Shown here one piece after another: positions 22,727 through 34,845 of a stretch of DNA of 64,000 bases; position 1 is the stretch's first letter, and every line of letters starts with the position of its first letter. Under the pieces are notes generated by a model, which saw only the letters and a list, made by a program, of their open reading frames with translations, searched no databases and had not been told where the DNA came from. The translations under genes and the position numbers were made by a program. The DNA lies in contig NW_004955446.1 of the NCBI RefSeq assembly GCF_000276665.1, positions 8,007,384-8,071,383 on the forward strand, in the 5' to 3' direction. This DNA comes from Chinchilla lanigera. Its lineage: Eukaryota > Chordata > Mammalia > Rodentia > Chinchillidae.

Positions 22727-25700
22727 AACTACCAGGCTTTATTGCTTGCTGGGGAAAGTGAGAAAGACCAACTACTATGGGGTTAAAAGAGATGTCTGTT
22801 TAAGTTCTGTCTCTGAGGATTAAACTAGAGACGGTTAACCCAGTGCAGGACACATGAATCTTAGATGGTGAATGAATCTTAGATGATGAATCTTCATATT
22901 ATTATTACTGTCACTGCCTTTCTATACAATATCCCATCACACATCTCGCTCAGGGAAGGCCTTATAACTTCTGCCTTCATTGTCAATTGGCTTTCACGTT
23001 GTGAATTTGGATCTGGTACTGCTCTAACAAGCTTTAGATCAGAGCAGTTTGCAAAAACAAGGGAATATTTCTAGATCTTGCTGCTTGTCTGTTAGGAGTT
23101 GGCAGTAACTCTATTTCATAGTGTTATCATTCTGGGACCTAACCTGAAGGAATAGCCCCAATCTGGTCTATTATAGCAAAAAAAAGGAACACTTGATGGA
23201 ATCATAAATAATGGCCTGTAAAATTTTGGTTGAAAGTGGCACAAATTCTGCCTGTTCCTATTTTATTGTCTAAAATAAGTCACAGAGTCAAGCCCGAGTT
23301 TACATATTAGGGATACATACCATTTCCTTAGGCTCGTGGTGATGGATGTTTGAACAGTCATATAACCTTCCAACCTCCTAAGTGGCCCGTCTCCAGCTTC
23401 TCTCTGAACACATTTTCATCTGTCCTGTTCATCACCACCAAGTCCATATTCTCAAAGCTCATTGTTGTCAGAACGTCTTGTGTTGATTAGTCATGTAAGC
23501 CCCCCTTTCAGTTCAACCACCATCACTTTTCTATGTGCTGGAATCGTCACCAGTACTGGGCACAGTTTAGCACTTTCTATACTTGTGCTCATGATATTAG
23601 TTTTCTGAGAATGAAGGCCCTTTTCTGGAGAAATATAACCATTCATTTGCCTTTAAATCACCCTGTAGCCCACGTGCATTACCTATAGTAGAGTCTGAGA
23701 TAAGTGATGAATGAATGAAAAATAAATGTGGCTGTAGTATTACAAAAAAATTCAAGTGCTATTCACTGACAATGCGAGATCAGACCAATGGGGTGAGAGA
23801 AGGCTGAAACCTAATCCCTTATTTGCTAACAAGGAAAATTCTGAGGTAAGATATAGAGGAATTTTTTTTTTAAATTCACACAATAGTCCTGAGTAGTTAT
23901 ATCAATGATCTTTTCATATATTAAAGTAGACCTCCTGTGTAGGACTTGTATGCATACGGAAATCAACACAGACAGTGGGAGAGAAACATTGTTTTGACTC
24001 TGCTTTCTTGAGATCTTCAAGTCCTGAGCCCCTAAATCTTCTCCCTACTTTGGATGTCTCTGCTTTGGATGTCTCTGAGTTGGGAAATCTTTACTAGGTC
24101 AGGTCCTCAGAACTTCTCTGAGCTTCATAAAAATTCATCTGTGGACTTTGCTCCTTTTGCCCACCAACTTACTTTTCTTGAGGACAGCAACCCTTTTACT
24201 GCAGAAAGTAACACTTGAGACCAAAAATATCAAACTGGAAATAAAGATAAAGCAAAAAGTAAGTGGATCAACTGTGTGTGATGAAAAGATATAGAGCCTC
24301 AGTCCATGAAAATGTTCCTGAAAATAAAAACCAGTCCTTAGTAATGCAGCCAATAGCCAAAATGACTTCATGTGGTTGAATGGTTTTTAAGGTTTTTTTC
24401 CCCCTGGTTAAAGTTTTAAAAGTCCTCTAAAAGCAATTTGTGGCAAATTCATTGCCAAAGGGGAGCACCGTCTATTGGCAAGCACAATAGTCAGAAGCAG
24501 AAAGGCACCGGGCAGTGCTTTGATCACTCAAGGCAGGGTAGCTATGAACAGGGACCTTTATTGCTGCCTGGAAAGTGCGTCATTGTGGAGAATAAATTCA
24601 GTCAAGTTCAGCACAATAGCTTTAAAGTAAATCAAGCCACTGCACATCATGTCAACAACATGCTGGCTTTTTGAAAACAGTATTTTATTTACGCTGCTAT
24701 TTTGTGTCAAGGAGGTTGTGTTCACAGACAGCTGAGAAACTATCCAAACAAAGGAAAATCAGCGTCACCAGTATGAAGGTGACTAGAGGATACTGAATGA
24801 ACATTGGTGTAGGTCAACATTTGGGTCTTTATGCCAAGAAAGAATTCTGGTTTTAAAAGCACAATGTGGGACTAATGGGTCTGTGGCTGGAAAGGAAGAT
24901 CGAATGTTGAGTTACAGAGAAGATGAAGTTTCATCAGCCGTACACACTGGTGAGAAAACACAAGAGCATTTATGTTGTTATGAAATATTCTTGCTTGTTT
25001 AATGAAATACTAATGTGTTTGTGGCATTTTGGGACCACTGTAATTACTGTGACACAGCTGTTCATGTATAGCCTCCAAGACTGTTCTGAAATTCCTTAAT
25101 GCCCACTTAGCAATTCTAACTCACCCAGTGGAAAAAACAGTGTAATCCTGTTCTGGGACTTGAAGGACCTGGTCACTGTCTCAAAGTCTGAACAGACTTT
25201 CTGTGGCCATTGAACAGAATGAGGAAGAATATTGTCTCCATTGCAAATCCTGTACGTAGAAAAGAATTGTATTTCTTTGAGCAGATTCTTTTTTATGAAT
25301 AGTATTTTCTCATGGTTTTACCTGATCTTATTAAGTAATGTAGTTTAGTTTGCTCTTGCCTTTTTTATTTGCATGTATCTCTTTTTTTCTTTTCAGGTGA
25401 TGAAAAGTTGCTTAACAATCAATTTATGGGGGCTCCTTTTAATTGAAGTAATTTAATGTCTATAAATAGGCATGTCAACCACCCTTGGGGTAACACTTTG
25501 TGGTTCTGAGGCCTCAATCTCTGTAGGACTTGGCAAGTAGATGCTGAGTTTTTCACGTGGTGACTTGTGGCCCTTTGACTGAGATATCACTTTTTGTTAA
25601 GGGTATCCTCCATGCCTTGTGGGAAGTGAACAATAATGGGTGAGATTTTGAAATGTCAATTTTCTTTTAATGTTCCAAGAGAGTTTACAAACCATTTAAA

Positions 25701-25789
25701 GTTAAACAATTCTTCAATCCACTGATCATTTACATCAGTGATAAAAAACAGAATGGTTACCTGGAAGGGGCCAATGACATATGTTTATC
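22727..25789. other. Long stretch without recognised repeats
   Basis: The part from about 24380 to 25780 carries no SINE, LINE or LTR that I can see, and contains homeodomain-type TAATTA and several A/T-rich blocks, so it may include conserved non-coding sequence. Two 15-bp copies of TTTGGATGTCTCTGC-like sequence lie at 24049-24078. Open frames are 60 to 78 codons and lack domains. An L2-like patch may lie at 23395-23720. Confidence 0.4.
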
Positions 25790-26600
25790 CATTAACTCTG
25801 GATTATGTGAGTGGTTACTGTGTGTGGGTCACTTTACTAGATGCTGAGAATTTGGTGGTGAATCCATATTAGATTACAATTTTTGTCCTTAAGGTAGTTA
25901 CAACCAGATGGGGAAAAGGGAAATGACTAAGTAACTATAGTACATTGTGATGAATGCTATGGTAGGAAAGCACAGTAAACCTACAGTAGGGATATTAACA
26001 ATAGTTGGTTGCCTATATGTGTCAGGAAATGTGTCAAAAGCTGAGTTTATAGTTAACAAAATAGACACTGTTGATGCTACAGAACACACTATTGGGGAAA
26101 ATCAGTATGTATTGAGTGAATAATAAATGTTGCAGAAATGGGAACATCTGACATCACTATAAAAGAAAGCACAAGTTATGATGAAAGAGACCATCTGAGG
26201 ATCTAATTTGAAATGTCCCTCACAGGTGGAGACACTGAGGCTGAGACTTATAAGTAGAAGCCAGTCAACTAAAGAGGCAGAGGCAAAGAACTCAATGTGT
26301 AAAAACACCGTATGACAAAGTGTAAGACGAGTGAGAAGATTCATAGAGCAGAAAGCAGGGCATGGTTATGTTATTGGGTGCAGTGGGGGCTGGAAGCAGA
26401 AGTAAGGATGAGTGGTAAGGATGAAAGATGTCCAGGGTCAGATCATAAGGAGTCTTCTCAGCTGGACGAGGTGGGTGGGAGAGCTATTGAAGAGTTTTAA
26501 ACACAGAGAAGGCATGAGGAGAGTTATATTTTTAGAAACTCACTGTGGCAGTGGTAGTGGATTGAGTTGTAGGTCAGTTTTGGAGGCATGAAGACTAGTT
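25790..26600 (+). repeat. Ancient interspersed repeat, family unresolved
   Basis: 'gggtcactttactagatgc', 'tgatgaatgctatggtagg', 'agagttttaaacacagagaa' and 'gaagactagttaggaggc' follow the order of a long, widespread old mammalian element. Highly diverged. Frames of 62 to 80 codons on either strand are incidental. Confidence 0.5.
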
Positions 26601-26609
26601 AGGAGGCTT

Positions 26610-27043
26610 TTATATAGCTTGTGTCTAGACATCTCCCCAAAGCTTCCGTGGTCATAGGTAGAGCTTTACAGAGGCGACTTTTTCAGAGGATCTACAGTGT
26701 ATGATACTGAGATTATGGATATAATGCTAGTACAGATTCATGGTGCAATGCTAGTCTTAAGGGTGCCCCACCCTGGATGTGAGCACTAAAGGCTGGGGCT
26801 GGTGCCTGGATAGAATATAAGGGGCAGAGAGAGGACTGCTGTTGTAGCTGCTTATCACTTGCTATTTTTGCTGCCTGCTGCCTTCTGCCTGCCATGAACT
26901 ATTTTTCCTCTGCTATACCACCTTGCCATAGAGCCAGGCAACTCTAAACGGAGACCTCTACAAACTGAGCTACAATAAACTTTTCCTCCTTTAACTTTGG
27001 GGGCCAGGTATTTTGTTTGAGCAACAATAAAAGTAATTAAGAC
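26610..27043 (+). mobile_element. MaLR-type LTR, sense, nearly complete
   Basis: It starts with 'agcttgtgtctagacatctc' and 'cccaaagc', has 'gggtgccccaccctgg', 'tgctgccttctgcctgcc' and ends with 'ctgagctacaataaactttt' (AATAAA signal) and 'ggtattttgtttgagcaac'. About 430 bp, same family as 44564-44986. Confidence 0.85.
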
Positions 27044-27084
27044 AGAGGCTGTTGTAGACACCTAGGCTAAGACACTCATACTAC

Positions 27085-27292
27085 AGTTAGGAGTGTGAGC
27101 TAAGGGATCAGTGGGCCTAGGGTTGAATCCTACCTCTGTCCTTCAGTATCTGGAAAACTGTGAGCCATCACCTTTTTCTCTGTTCATGGCTCTTGCTTCA
27201 CTGCACTAGGAATGATGATGTTAATACTGCCCATCTCACAGAGTTGCTGTGGGTTAATCACCATTTAGTCCTCAGAGCAGTATGTGGGACTG
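27085..27292 (+). repeat. MIR SINE (sense)
   Basis: 'gttgaatcctacctctgtcc', 'ctgcccatctcacagagttg' and 'ctgtgggttaatcacc' follow the MIR order from core to 3' end. Confidence 0.75.
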
Positions 27293-27489
27293 ACTGGTAT
27301 TTTGCATAGCCTGTGCCCATCAAAAAGGCTCATGGTCAAGGGCCTGGAACCTGTTGTCATTTACAAGCCCTATGCCTTGGAAGAGGCTCAACTGTCCTGA
27401 GGAAATGGATACTTTTCAAATCCATCTATCCAAAAGGAACATTTCTTTCTAACTCCTACAAAGACCCCTTGGGGGGCTCCCAGCAATCT

Positions 27490-27700
27490 TGCTTGTCAAA
27501 TATCAAGTGCTCAATAAATGTTATCTGTTATTAATGCTCTATGACTTTGGGCAAATTGCTGAGTTTTCCATGCTCCTTTTCTAATCTGTAAAACAAGGTA
27601 ATAATGGTTACCACATAATTAAATTGGTTATAAGAATTAAGTTAATATATGCAACATACTTAAAATAATACCTGGTACAAATCAGTGTGCCAAAAAGAAA
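27490..27700 (+). repeat. MIR SINE fragments (sense)
   Basis: A 3' end ('aagtgctcaataaatgttat') precedes a second copy with 'gactttgggcaaattgctg', 'aatctgtaaaacaaggtaat' and 'aataatacctggtacaa'. Two tandem fragments are likely. Confidence 0.65.
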
Positions 27701-28959
27701 AACTTGGAGTAGAGAGCATTCATTCATTCAGCAGTGTTTGTGAGCCAGTTATGAGCTAGATGCAGAGCTGTTTGGAAAAAAGAAAGCTACAATACTTGGC
27801 CTCATGGAATAAGCAAAAACCTGCCTCAGTAATTAAAACTATGATGTGCTATAAAGTGAAATCTAGGGAATGGGCAATGGAGACATTTAAATAAAAGTTT
27901 AGAAGAAAAAGGACAAGACCCTGACAAGATAGGGGGCTGAATTCAAGGAGGACTGTGAACTTGTGGGAAGCTTATAAGGATGGTGGGTTGGCTGTGTTGT
28001 TGAATCTCAGAGCTAGATTCATGAGAATGCATTACATTTCCTTTCTGTATAATCTAAGAAATTAACTAAGATGCAAATAAAAATGCACAGCAAATATTTA
28101 GAATTTATTTTGTTCACTAAAAAAATTCTCTAAATGGTAAATATATAAAAGGTACGTGTATGGTTAGTCGATTTTGAGGGTATTATTTAACTTGCAAGAT
28201 TTATTAAAATTTTGAAGATGCGACTGAACTGTTATTATAGACATTTAAAGATTGGAGATATACATCAATAAATGTATCTCTATATATCAATCTATATCTG
28301 TATCTATCTATATCTATATCTGTATCTATGTCTATATATCAGTATATATGTCAATGCCGTGATTGTCTCTTTAGAGAAAAGCTATGGCAATAGCATCCTC
28401 CATGGATTTGCTTGCTTTATGCTGCTCGCCTTTTCCCAGTCAATTCTAAAACTGTTAGGAAGAGTCATGACAATTTAAGAAAGCACTGTGGAAGAGAGGA
28501 TATAACAGAATATTCATGCTCCTTCAGTCCTTTAGGATCACTCTCAGGCCAAGTTATCATTCAGAGCTTTGTAGAGGGTTTAGAGGACCCAAGGCAACAC
28601 ATTTCTGTAATATATTCCTTCGTATATTCCTCTTTTTTATCCCCAAGTGGAACTGCACTGAACTGTAGTTAGCACCTTACCTTTCCTTCTCCTCTACTTC
28701 CTCCTTTCTTTCTAACAAGTCAAAATGATGATGGTGTTGGAGTGTTGGCGGAAAGTGTCATTTGGAATTAGGCACTCAGGAAAAAATTTTGCTGCCATAG
28801 AATATTACAATGGTAGTGCTCAGTAGTTTGTATTTTGGGGCTTGTTGGTTTTGAACTGAAGGAAAATGTGCAGCAGAATCAATAGGTAAATTATCAGTCC
28901 TGACTCAAACATATTGTTCAAGGGAAGGAAAGTTTAATAAGAGTTGAGGGCTGTGTAGT
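27701..28959. other. Mostly unassigned stretch
   Basis: An old-element pattern begins at 27718 with 'cattcattcattcagcag' and fades by about 28000. No gene. Frames of 68 and 86 codons near 28272-28672 begin in the TATC microsatellite and are not credible. Confidence 0.4.
28265..28355 (+). repeat. Imperfect (TATC)n / (TA)n microsatellite
   Basis: Degenerate TATCTA and TATATC units, including CTATATCTGTATCTATC, run for about 90 bp. Confidence 0.85.
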
Positions 28960-29440
28960 CAGTATAATGACCCCACCCCCCAAGATGTCCATATCCTCGT
29001 CACTGGATGTTGTGAATATATTATGTTACCTAGCAAGGGGGATTTAAAATAAAATGAAATCAAGGTTGCTAAGCAGCAGACTGCAAAACGGCAGAGATTA
29101 TCCTAGATTATCTGGGTCAGTCCCAAGTAATCCTAAAGGTTTTTCAGAGTAGAAAAGGGAGGCAGTAAAAAGTCAGAGTGATACAGCCTGAGAAAGATTG
29201 AATCAGGCTTGGCTGGCTTAGAAGATAGAGAATGCAGGCTATTAGCTAGGGAATGAGGGAAGGTTCTGGAAGCCAGAAGAGGTAAGAAGAATTCTCTAGA
29301 TCTCAGGCAACATGTAGTTTAGTCCAAGGAGATCCATTCTAGGCCTCTAGGTACCTGACTATAACACATTTTTTTTTACTGCTTTAAGTCACTAAGTTTG
29401 TGGTAATTTGTTATAACAGCTGTAGTAAACTAATAGAAGG
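28960..29440 (+). mobile_element. MLT1-type LTR, sense, nearly complete
   Basis: Landmarks in order are 'gtcagtataatgacccc', 'gatgtccatatcctcgtc', 'gtgaatatattatgttacc', 'agattatcctagattatctg', 'gatacagcctgagaaagatt', 'tttaagtcactaagtttgtg' and 'taatttgttataacagctg', ending 'aaactaatagaag'. About 480 bp. It serves as the reference for the split copy at 10275-13070. Confidence 0.85.
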
Positions 29441-30164
29441 GCTTTCCGAGGTTGTAAGGTATAAGAATCTAGGGAACAGGGAGTCTGAACTTATAAAAGT
29501 CATACTATTAAATTATTAGAAATGTTCTACAAATTTTAGGCAAAGAATCACTTACCTCAATAAGAATCTAGAGAAGATGTAGCAAAATGTAAAAGACTTC
29601 ACTGTGTATGGAGCTGGGGACAGTGAGGAAGAGCAGCCTGAGAAGAGAGACAGGAGGGAAGCGTGGAATAGAAGGGACACGGCCAGGCTTGGGGGGTCCT
29701 AGCTCCTGAGCTCCAGGTGATGGTTGCCTTCAGGAAATATCAGTACTGTTTCTAGGCCCTCCAGTTTTTCCAAAAGTAGTCTCGATTTTAACGAGTTACC
29801 CTAATACTTAACTTTAGACAGTTTAAAGAAGAAACAAGCTCCAATGAACCAAATAAACCCTATGTTGCCTAAACTCCAGTGCAGCTGGATGGATATGATA
29901 AGCCCTTATTTTGAGAGTGTAAATCCAGTCCTGTCATTGGCCAGAATGACATGCCACTTTCATACTTCTGCAGTCTGGTGCCCCAAGATCCTCCTTATAG
30001 TGTAAGAAGCTAACATAGGGAAGTTCATTGTTGAGATATCCCATGGTCAACATCAGGTCTCCAGTCTTACTGTCTCTGTTGCCAAAGTCCTTCCTCCCAT
30101 CTCACAGTCTCTAGGAAAATAGGAGATGATTGATGGTGGGGGGATAAAATGAGACATTGAAGAC
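29441..30164. other. Unassigned stretch
   Basis: No gene or recognisable repeat was seen. Confidence 0.4.
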
Positions 30165-30350
30165 AGCAATACTTACCAAGCACACCAGATGCACCAGGTA
30201 TTACACCAGCGATTTTAAGTGTATTACAATTTAAGTCTCACAGTAATTTTGCAGGTAAGAAATAGCTTATTTGTATATAAGAAACCTGAGTCTAGGAGTA
30301 GCTTATGCTTGTCACACAGATTTTAAGTGTCAGAGGAAACTCAGCTTCAC
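30165..30350 (-). repeat. MIR SINE (antisense)
   Basis: 'accagcgattttaagtgtat', 'aagtctcacagtaattttgc', 'aggtaagaaatagcttat' and 'cttgtcacacagattttaag' mirror the usual antisense MIR pattern. Confidence 0.75.
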
Positions 30351-30724
30351 ATTTTCTCTGTACTTAAGGATTTAGAGAGAAGGAACAATGTTTACTCTGA
30401 AGCTCGAGAGAAGCGTGGAAGGGTCAGGACATGAAAGTGCTCACCCCGTGGAAATATGTCTCTCCTGGTTGTCTGCAAGTTCCAGCGTAGGTTTAGAAGG
30501 AGGAAGTGGGTCAGATTGGGTAATGTGGAGGGAAGAGGCCGGTCATCAGGTGACTGGCATAGGAGATGGAGAAGGGAGGTGGAAATATTGGTGGATGGTG
30601 ATAAAGGTCAACAGATGGGAGGCCTGGAGTGGAACTAGGGCACACAGCATCCATTATTGCAGCAGGGTGCAGCTAAATGACTGGGATTGACTACTGACTT
30701 GGTAAAAGTTGAAAGGTTAAGAAA
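30351..30724. other. Unassigned purine-rich stretch
   Basis: A 100-codon plus-strand frame at 30388-30690 is rich in G, E, W and S, probably because the sequence is purine-rich. It may be part of the unresolved ancient repeat seen at 25790. Confidence 0.4.
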
Positions 30725-31317
30725 GCCGGTAGCTTGCCTTTATTACTCACTAGGAAATACAGGTTAAATCCATGGTACCAGAATGACCTTCCATCGAAAT
30801 GGCTAAAAGGAAAAAAAGCCTGATGATACCAAGTGTCAAGAGTGTGCAGAAGCTGCAAGACTCATAGACTTCTGGTGGAAGTGTGAGTTGGAAGATTTAC
30901 TTTGGAAAACTGTTTTCAGGAACTATGAACGTGGAACATACATAATAACTTCTGCACTAGCAATTCCATTACTAGGAAGATGCTCACTGGGAATGTATAC
31001 ATTTGTGCACTAAAAGACATGTACAAATGCTTGCAGTAGCAATATTTGAAATAGGGAAAAGTGAAAACAATTCACTGGTTGGTGAAGCAGTCATAAAATG
31101 ACACATGATCGCAATGAAGAGAAATTGGCCTGTTTCACACAGTAGTAAATCTCAAAAATACAGGGTTGAGCAAAGAAGCTACACATACAGGATGATTTAA
31201 TCTACAGAAAACTTGGAAACAGATCCTTGGTGTTAGAAGTCAGGCTTGTGGTTACCTTCCATGGGTGGAGATGATGGAGACAGAATGTAAGTGAGGCTTC
31301 TAGTTTCAGTGTTCTTT

Positions 31318-31349
<32 letters not shown>

Positions 31350-31530
31350 GGTGGTACTGGGAATTGAACTCACAACCTTGCACTTGCCAGGCAGGCACTG
31401 TGCCGCTGAGCTAAATCCCCAGCCCCTAGTTGCAATGTTCTTATTTTTAAAAGATTCATTACTTGGGTGTGTTTACCTTGTGAAAATCCACTCCCATTAT
31501 GATTTGTGGACTTTTCTGTACTAAGAAAAA
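30725..31530 (+). mobile_element. Old LINE-1 3' end (L1ME-like), sense, split by an ID SINE
   Basis: ORF2 C-terminal landmarks are 'cttctggtggaagtgtgagt', 'actttggaaaactgttttc', 'ctaaaagacatgtacaaatg' and 'gaagtcaggcttgtggttac'. After the ID comes the 3' UTR: 'ttgggtgtgtttaccttgtg' and 'ttatgatttgtggactttt', ending in an A run at 31525. Many stops. The 'acatgtacaaatg' type of end points to the old L1ME groups. Confidence 0.85.
31317..31425 (-). mobile_element. ID SINE, antisense, with (TTTTG)n tail
   Basis: Flanks share CTAGTTNCANTGTTCTT (31300-31316 and 31426-31442), a target duplication of 17 bp with two mismatches. The tail is (TTTTG)n on the plus strand. The body reads 'ggtactgggaattgaactc', 'gccaggcaggcactg' and 'gctgagctaaatccccagcc', the reverse complement of the ID with A and B boxes intact in outline. 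Confidence 0.9.
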
Positions 31531-32164
31531 AAAGATCAAGACCTGAATGGGAGTCAAAGATCTTGATAAGGCAGTGATGAAATTGCCAGGGAAAAGGGTT
31601 GATTTGTTGAATGTATCTCCGATGATAGTGAATAAAGGGGGACCATGGGGAGTTAGGGACACAACAGGTGTGGCAGGAGGGGGAGAGTCATCACATATTG
31701 GGGAACTGAATGCACAGTAGTGTTTGGTTGTGATAAATCCACCATCTAGCTGTTGTGGGATTAAAGATAAATTATTAATTGCATCAGCTGTGTGGCTGTA
31801 TCCACTCTTGTTTTAGAAAGTAAGTCCGCAAAGATGTTCCCATACCGCAATACAGGAGAGTTGTTTATGTGACATGGCTGCAGACTAGATACTGACAGTT
31901 CATTTTTTGTTTAGTTTTGCCTGTTAACCATGCAGAAGAATTCTGTGCTGGGAAACGGAAGCCTGCAGAATCATATTAAATAAAGCCTATGCAATGTAAA
32001 CAAAGCATTTGCTACAGCCGTGAGCCTGTGGCTTCTCCTGGTCCGTGATCTCCTGATAAGAGAAATGTAGCAGGTAGTTGGTATTGTAAACAGCTAAGTT
32101 CCCTGTGGGGCTTTAACAGGATGGAGAAAATTGACAGTACTCTTCCTTATATTTTTACTAAAAG
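31531..32164. other. Unassigned stretch
   Basis: Single-copy looking from about 31730, with no SINE or LTR. No domain-bearing frame. Confidence 0.4.
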
Positions 32165-32360
32165 TGCTCTTTTGCACTCTCTCCTCTTCCCCATCTTCCT
32201 TCTTCTCCCTTCCTTTCCCCGTCTCCCCTCTGCTCCCCTCCCTCCCCTCTCCTTTCTCCTCCCCCACTTTTTTCTCTCTCCCTCCCTCCCTATTCCTTTC
32301 TTTTCCCCGCCCCTTCCCCTTCTCCCTCTCTTTTCCTTTCTCCCTTTTCCTTCATCCTCT
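32165..32360 (+). repeat. Polypyrimidine tract
   Basis: About 195 bp almost wholly C and T, with only a handful of purines, lie before 'cggtttggtaccc'. The proline- and serine-rich frames across it are artefacts. Confidence 0.9.
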
Positions 32361-32445
32361 CGGTTTGGTACCCTTGTCTAAGGAATACAGTAAGTGTTGA
32401 TTACCTAGGTTTCCTGGTTAAAATAGAAAGCCTGTTTGTCCCCCC

Positions 32446-32527
32446 TTTTTTTTGGTACTGGGACGCAAACTTAGGAGCTTGTGCTTGCCAGGCAAGTGCT
32501 TATGCCACTGAGCTATATCCCCTGCTC
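32446..32527 (-). mobile_element. ID SINE, antisense
   Basis: T-run tail at 32446-32453, then 'ggtactgggacgcaaac', 'gtgcttgccaggcaagtgc' and 'ccactgagctatatcccc'. Somewhat diverged. Confidence 0.85.
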
Positions 32528-32987
32528 CATCTTATGAACCAAAAGTTAAAGTTCTTGAAGGATCACTTTCTAAGATTGCTTTCTAAATATCATGGCTAAC
32601 CAAGTCTAAGCAGTCATTATTAATGAGAATGGAGGAAATTAAGGTCAAACTGGCATTTTCTTTACTCTTATTGGGTTGATTTGTATTCTCGCCTTGCCCT
32701 ATATATTGATTATCTCTCAAGTTTTATGAAGATAATTTCAAAATAAGTTTCATTTATTATTTTTCTTAGCTCCAGAGATTCTGTTGAATGCATTCCATGA
32801 CATATTGTGACAGCACTGCTAATGGATTACAAATAATTGAATATGTAAAATGAGGCCTTTTGAGAATAAAAAAGTATGTTACTAACAATTATGCCAGGGT
32901 AACAGGTGTGAACTACTGCTATCTTGGGCAACCTGGGATGTATTGTAGTTATTCTACCCAGAGCCCTCCTAGACAGGAATCAACCCG

Positions 32988-33710
32988 TGGTTTTTTTTTT
33001 TTTAAATGTTTGCAATACATAATAAATAGATTAATTGTGGGTAATTGGTACATATACATATTACATTGTGATTCTTTTCATTCCCCTACTTCCTTTCCTC
33101 CCATCCTCTCTTCCCCAGATTCCTTCCCCCTCTCTACAAAGCCTATCTACCTGTTTACTGCCATCTATATTTTATTTTGCCCTTTATTTATACTTGAGTT
33201 TCTCATATAAGAGAAATCATGTACTATTTAACCTTCTGTATCTGATTTATTTTGCTTAATATTATAGTCTCAAAGTATATACATTTTTTTACAAGTGACT
33301 CAAATTTATCATTCTTTATGACTGAGTAATGGTCCTTTGTGTATTTATGCCACATTTTCTTTGCTCATATATCTGCTCATAGGTATCTAGGCTGCTTCCA
33401 AGATTTCCCTATTATGAATTGTGCATGCTTCACTGTAGTATGGTGTCTTTAACTCTTCCAGGAAGATATCTTGAAAAGGTATAGCTAGGTCAAATGGAAT
33501 TTCTAGTTGTAGTCTCCATACTTATTTCTGTAATGATGGTACTAGTTCCAGAAATAATGCAGAAGGTCTCCTTTTTCTCCACAACTTCACCAACAGCATT
33601 GTTTTTTGAGTTTGTGAAGATAGCCATTCCTTCTGGAGTAAGATGGGATTTCACTGTTATTTTGATTTGCATTTGTCCGGTGACCAAAAATGTTGAACAT
33701 AGAAGCTGTT
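32988..33710 (-). mobile_element. LINE-1 3' end, antisense and 5'-truncated
   Basis: A T-run at 32993-33003 marks the poly-A tail. Pyrimidine-rich 3' UTR sequence to about 33150 is followed by antisense ORF2: 'ctttatgactgagtaatgg', 'gtttatgccacattttct' -like, 'ctgctcataggtatctagg' and 'tttctccacaacttcacc'. The element ends near 'ccggtgaccaaaaatg'. Stops in all frames. Confidence 0.85.
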
Positions 33711-33801
33711 CCTTTGGGGCTGCTGCTTGCCTGGCCTACCCACTTGAGACTGTGGAATTCAGAGGTATTCATCAGCTCAGTTCTCCCTACAGGTTATTCT
33801 G

Positions 33802-33890
33802 CAGTGGTTCTTTAACTTAGGGCTCCATATAGGCATTAGTTGATTAAAAAAATGGAACCAATGCTAGGATTTATAATGTCTAGTTACATA
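33802..33890 (+). repeat. Possible MER20/MER5-like hAT element end
   Basis: 'cagtggttctttaacttagg' resembles the conserved 5' terminal inverted repeat of short Charlie-type (hAT) DNA elements. Only this end is recognisable. Confidence 0.4.
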
Positions 33891-34629
33891 GATATCTAAG
33901 GATGCTACATGATAGGTTGTGAAATCACTTTTTTTAATCCCTTCCTACTAAAAGCCTGGTGAAAGATCATAAATAAACATCACATCAGAGTGGCTTCTGT
34001 TCATGTGTGGTCTGACTTTTCTTGTTCATGTCCACTTCTTGTGTCCCGTCTTTCTACCTGCAGGTCTTGCCCTTAGTCTTACAAGGTCCTTCCCTGACTA
34101 CTCGTGCTGGAGTGTGTGTCTTGGGGTCTCATGATGAGCAGAAAAGTCTCATTCTATTGAATTATATAGAAAGATCCCCACACAGGATCTTTTGTTTATT
34201 TTTTAATGACAAGAGGCCCCTGTAGTATGCTGACTACCCCTCACTCATCTCATCCTTCCATGGTCCTGGCTTCTGCAGCTGTGTGGCCTATCTTTGTCCT
34301 GTCTGCTTCCTGCTGGGCTCTCTGGTCTGGTGCTTCCCCATTCTATCCCCTGCACTCTGTTTTCATATGTGGGAGTTGTAGGGACTCCAAAGTGTTACCT
34401 CTTTACCACCAGAGTTTCCTACAAGTTCAACACTAATGGAGAAAAAGGCATAGAGTTCAGATAAGGATTGCAATCTCTTTGTTAGTGCTCCACTCTCTTT
34501 ATGGTGCTAGGGTCACTGGGTTCCATCTATTTCTTCTTTGTACTGGATTTCTCTTCTTAGTCACAAGCAGACAAATAGGGCCTGTCCCTGTGGTCTCAAG
34601 ACAGGAGGACAGAAGAGCAAGCATACCTT
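33891..34629. other. Unassigned stretch
   Basis: No gene or repeat recognised. Frames of 67 to 76 codons are featureless. Confidence 0.4.
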
Positions 34630-34773
34630 CAGGCTGATGGTCAAGGTGGGAAGGAGGGTGAGAAAGAAGAGAGAGGAAGACATACAAGGAGAAAGAAAAA
34701 GTCATTAAAAGGGAAAAGGAGAGAGGGACACAGGCTGATGGAGAGCAGGAGTGAGGTTCCAGCAGTCAAGATA

Positions 34774-34819
<46 letters not shown>

Positions 34820-34845
34820 CACACACACACACACACACAGGGCAA
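34630..34845 (+). repeat. Purine tract with (GA)n, (GACA)n and (CA)n
   Basis: A purine-rich run of about 125 bp precedes a compound microsatellite at 34770-34840: GA repeats, then GACAGACAGACA, then about 11 CA units. Confidence 0.9.

Noticed and set aside
25380..25480. Strong splice-acceptor-like site (pyrimidine tract then CAG)
   Set aside because: No open frame of note follows and no matching donor stands out.
32121..32400. Proline-, leucine- and serine-rich open frames
   Set aside because: Direct translation of a polypyrimidine tract.
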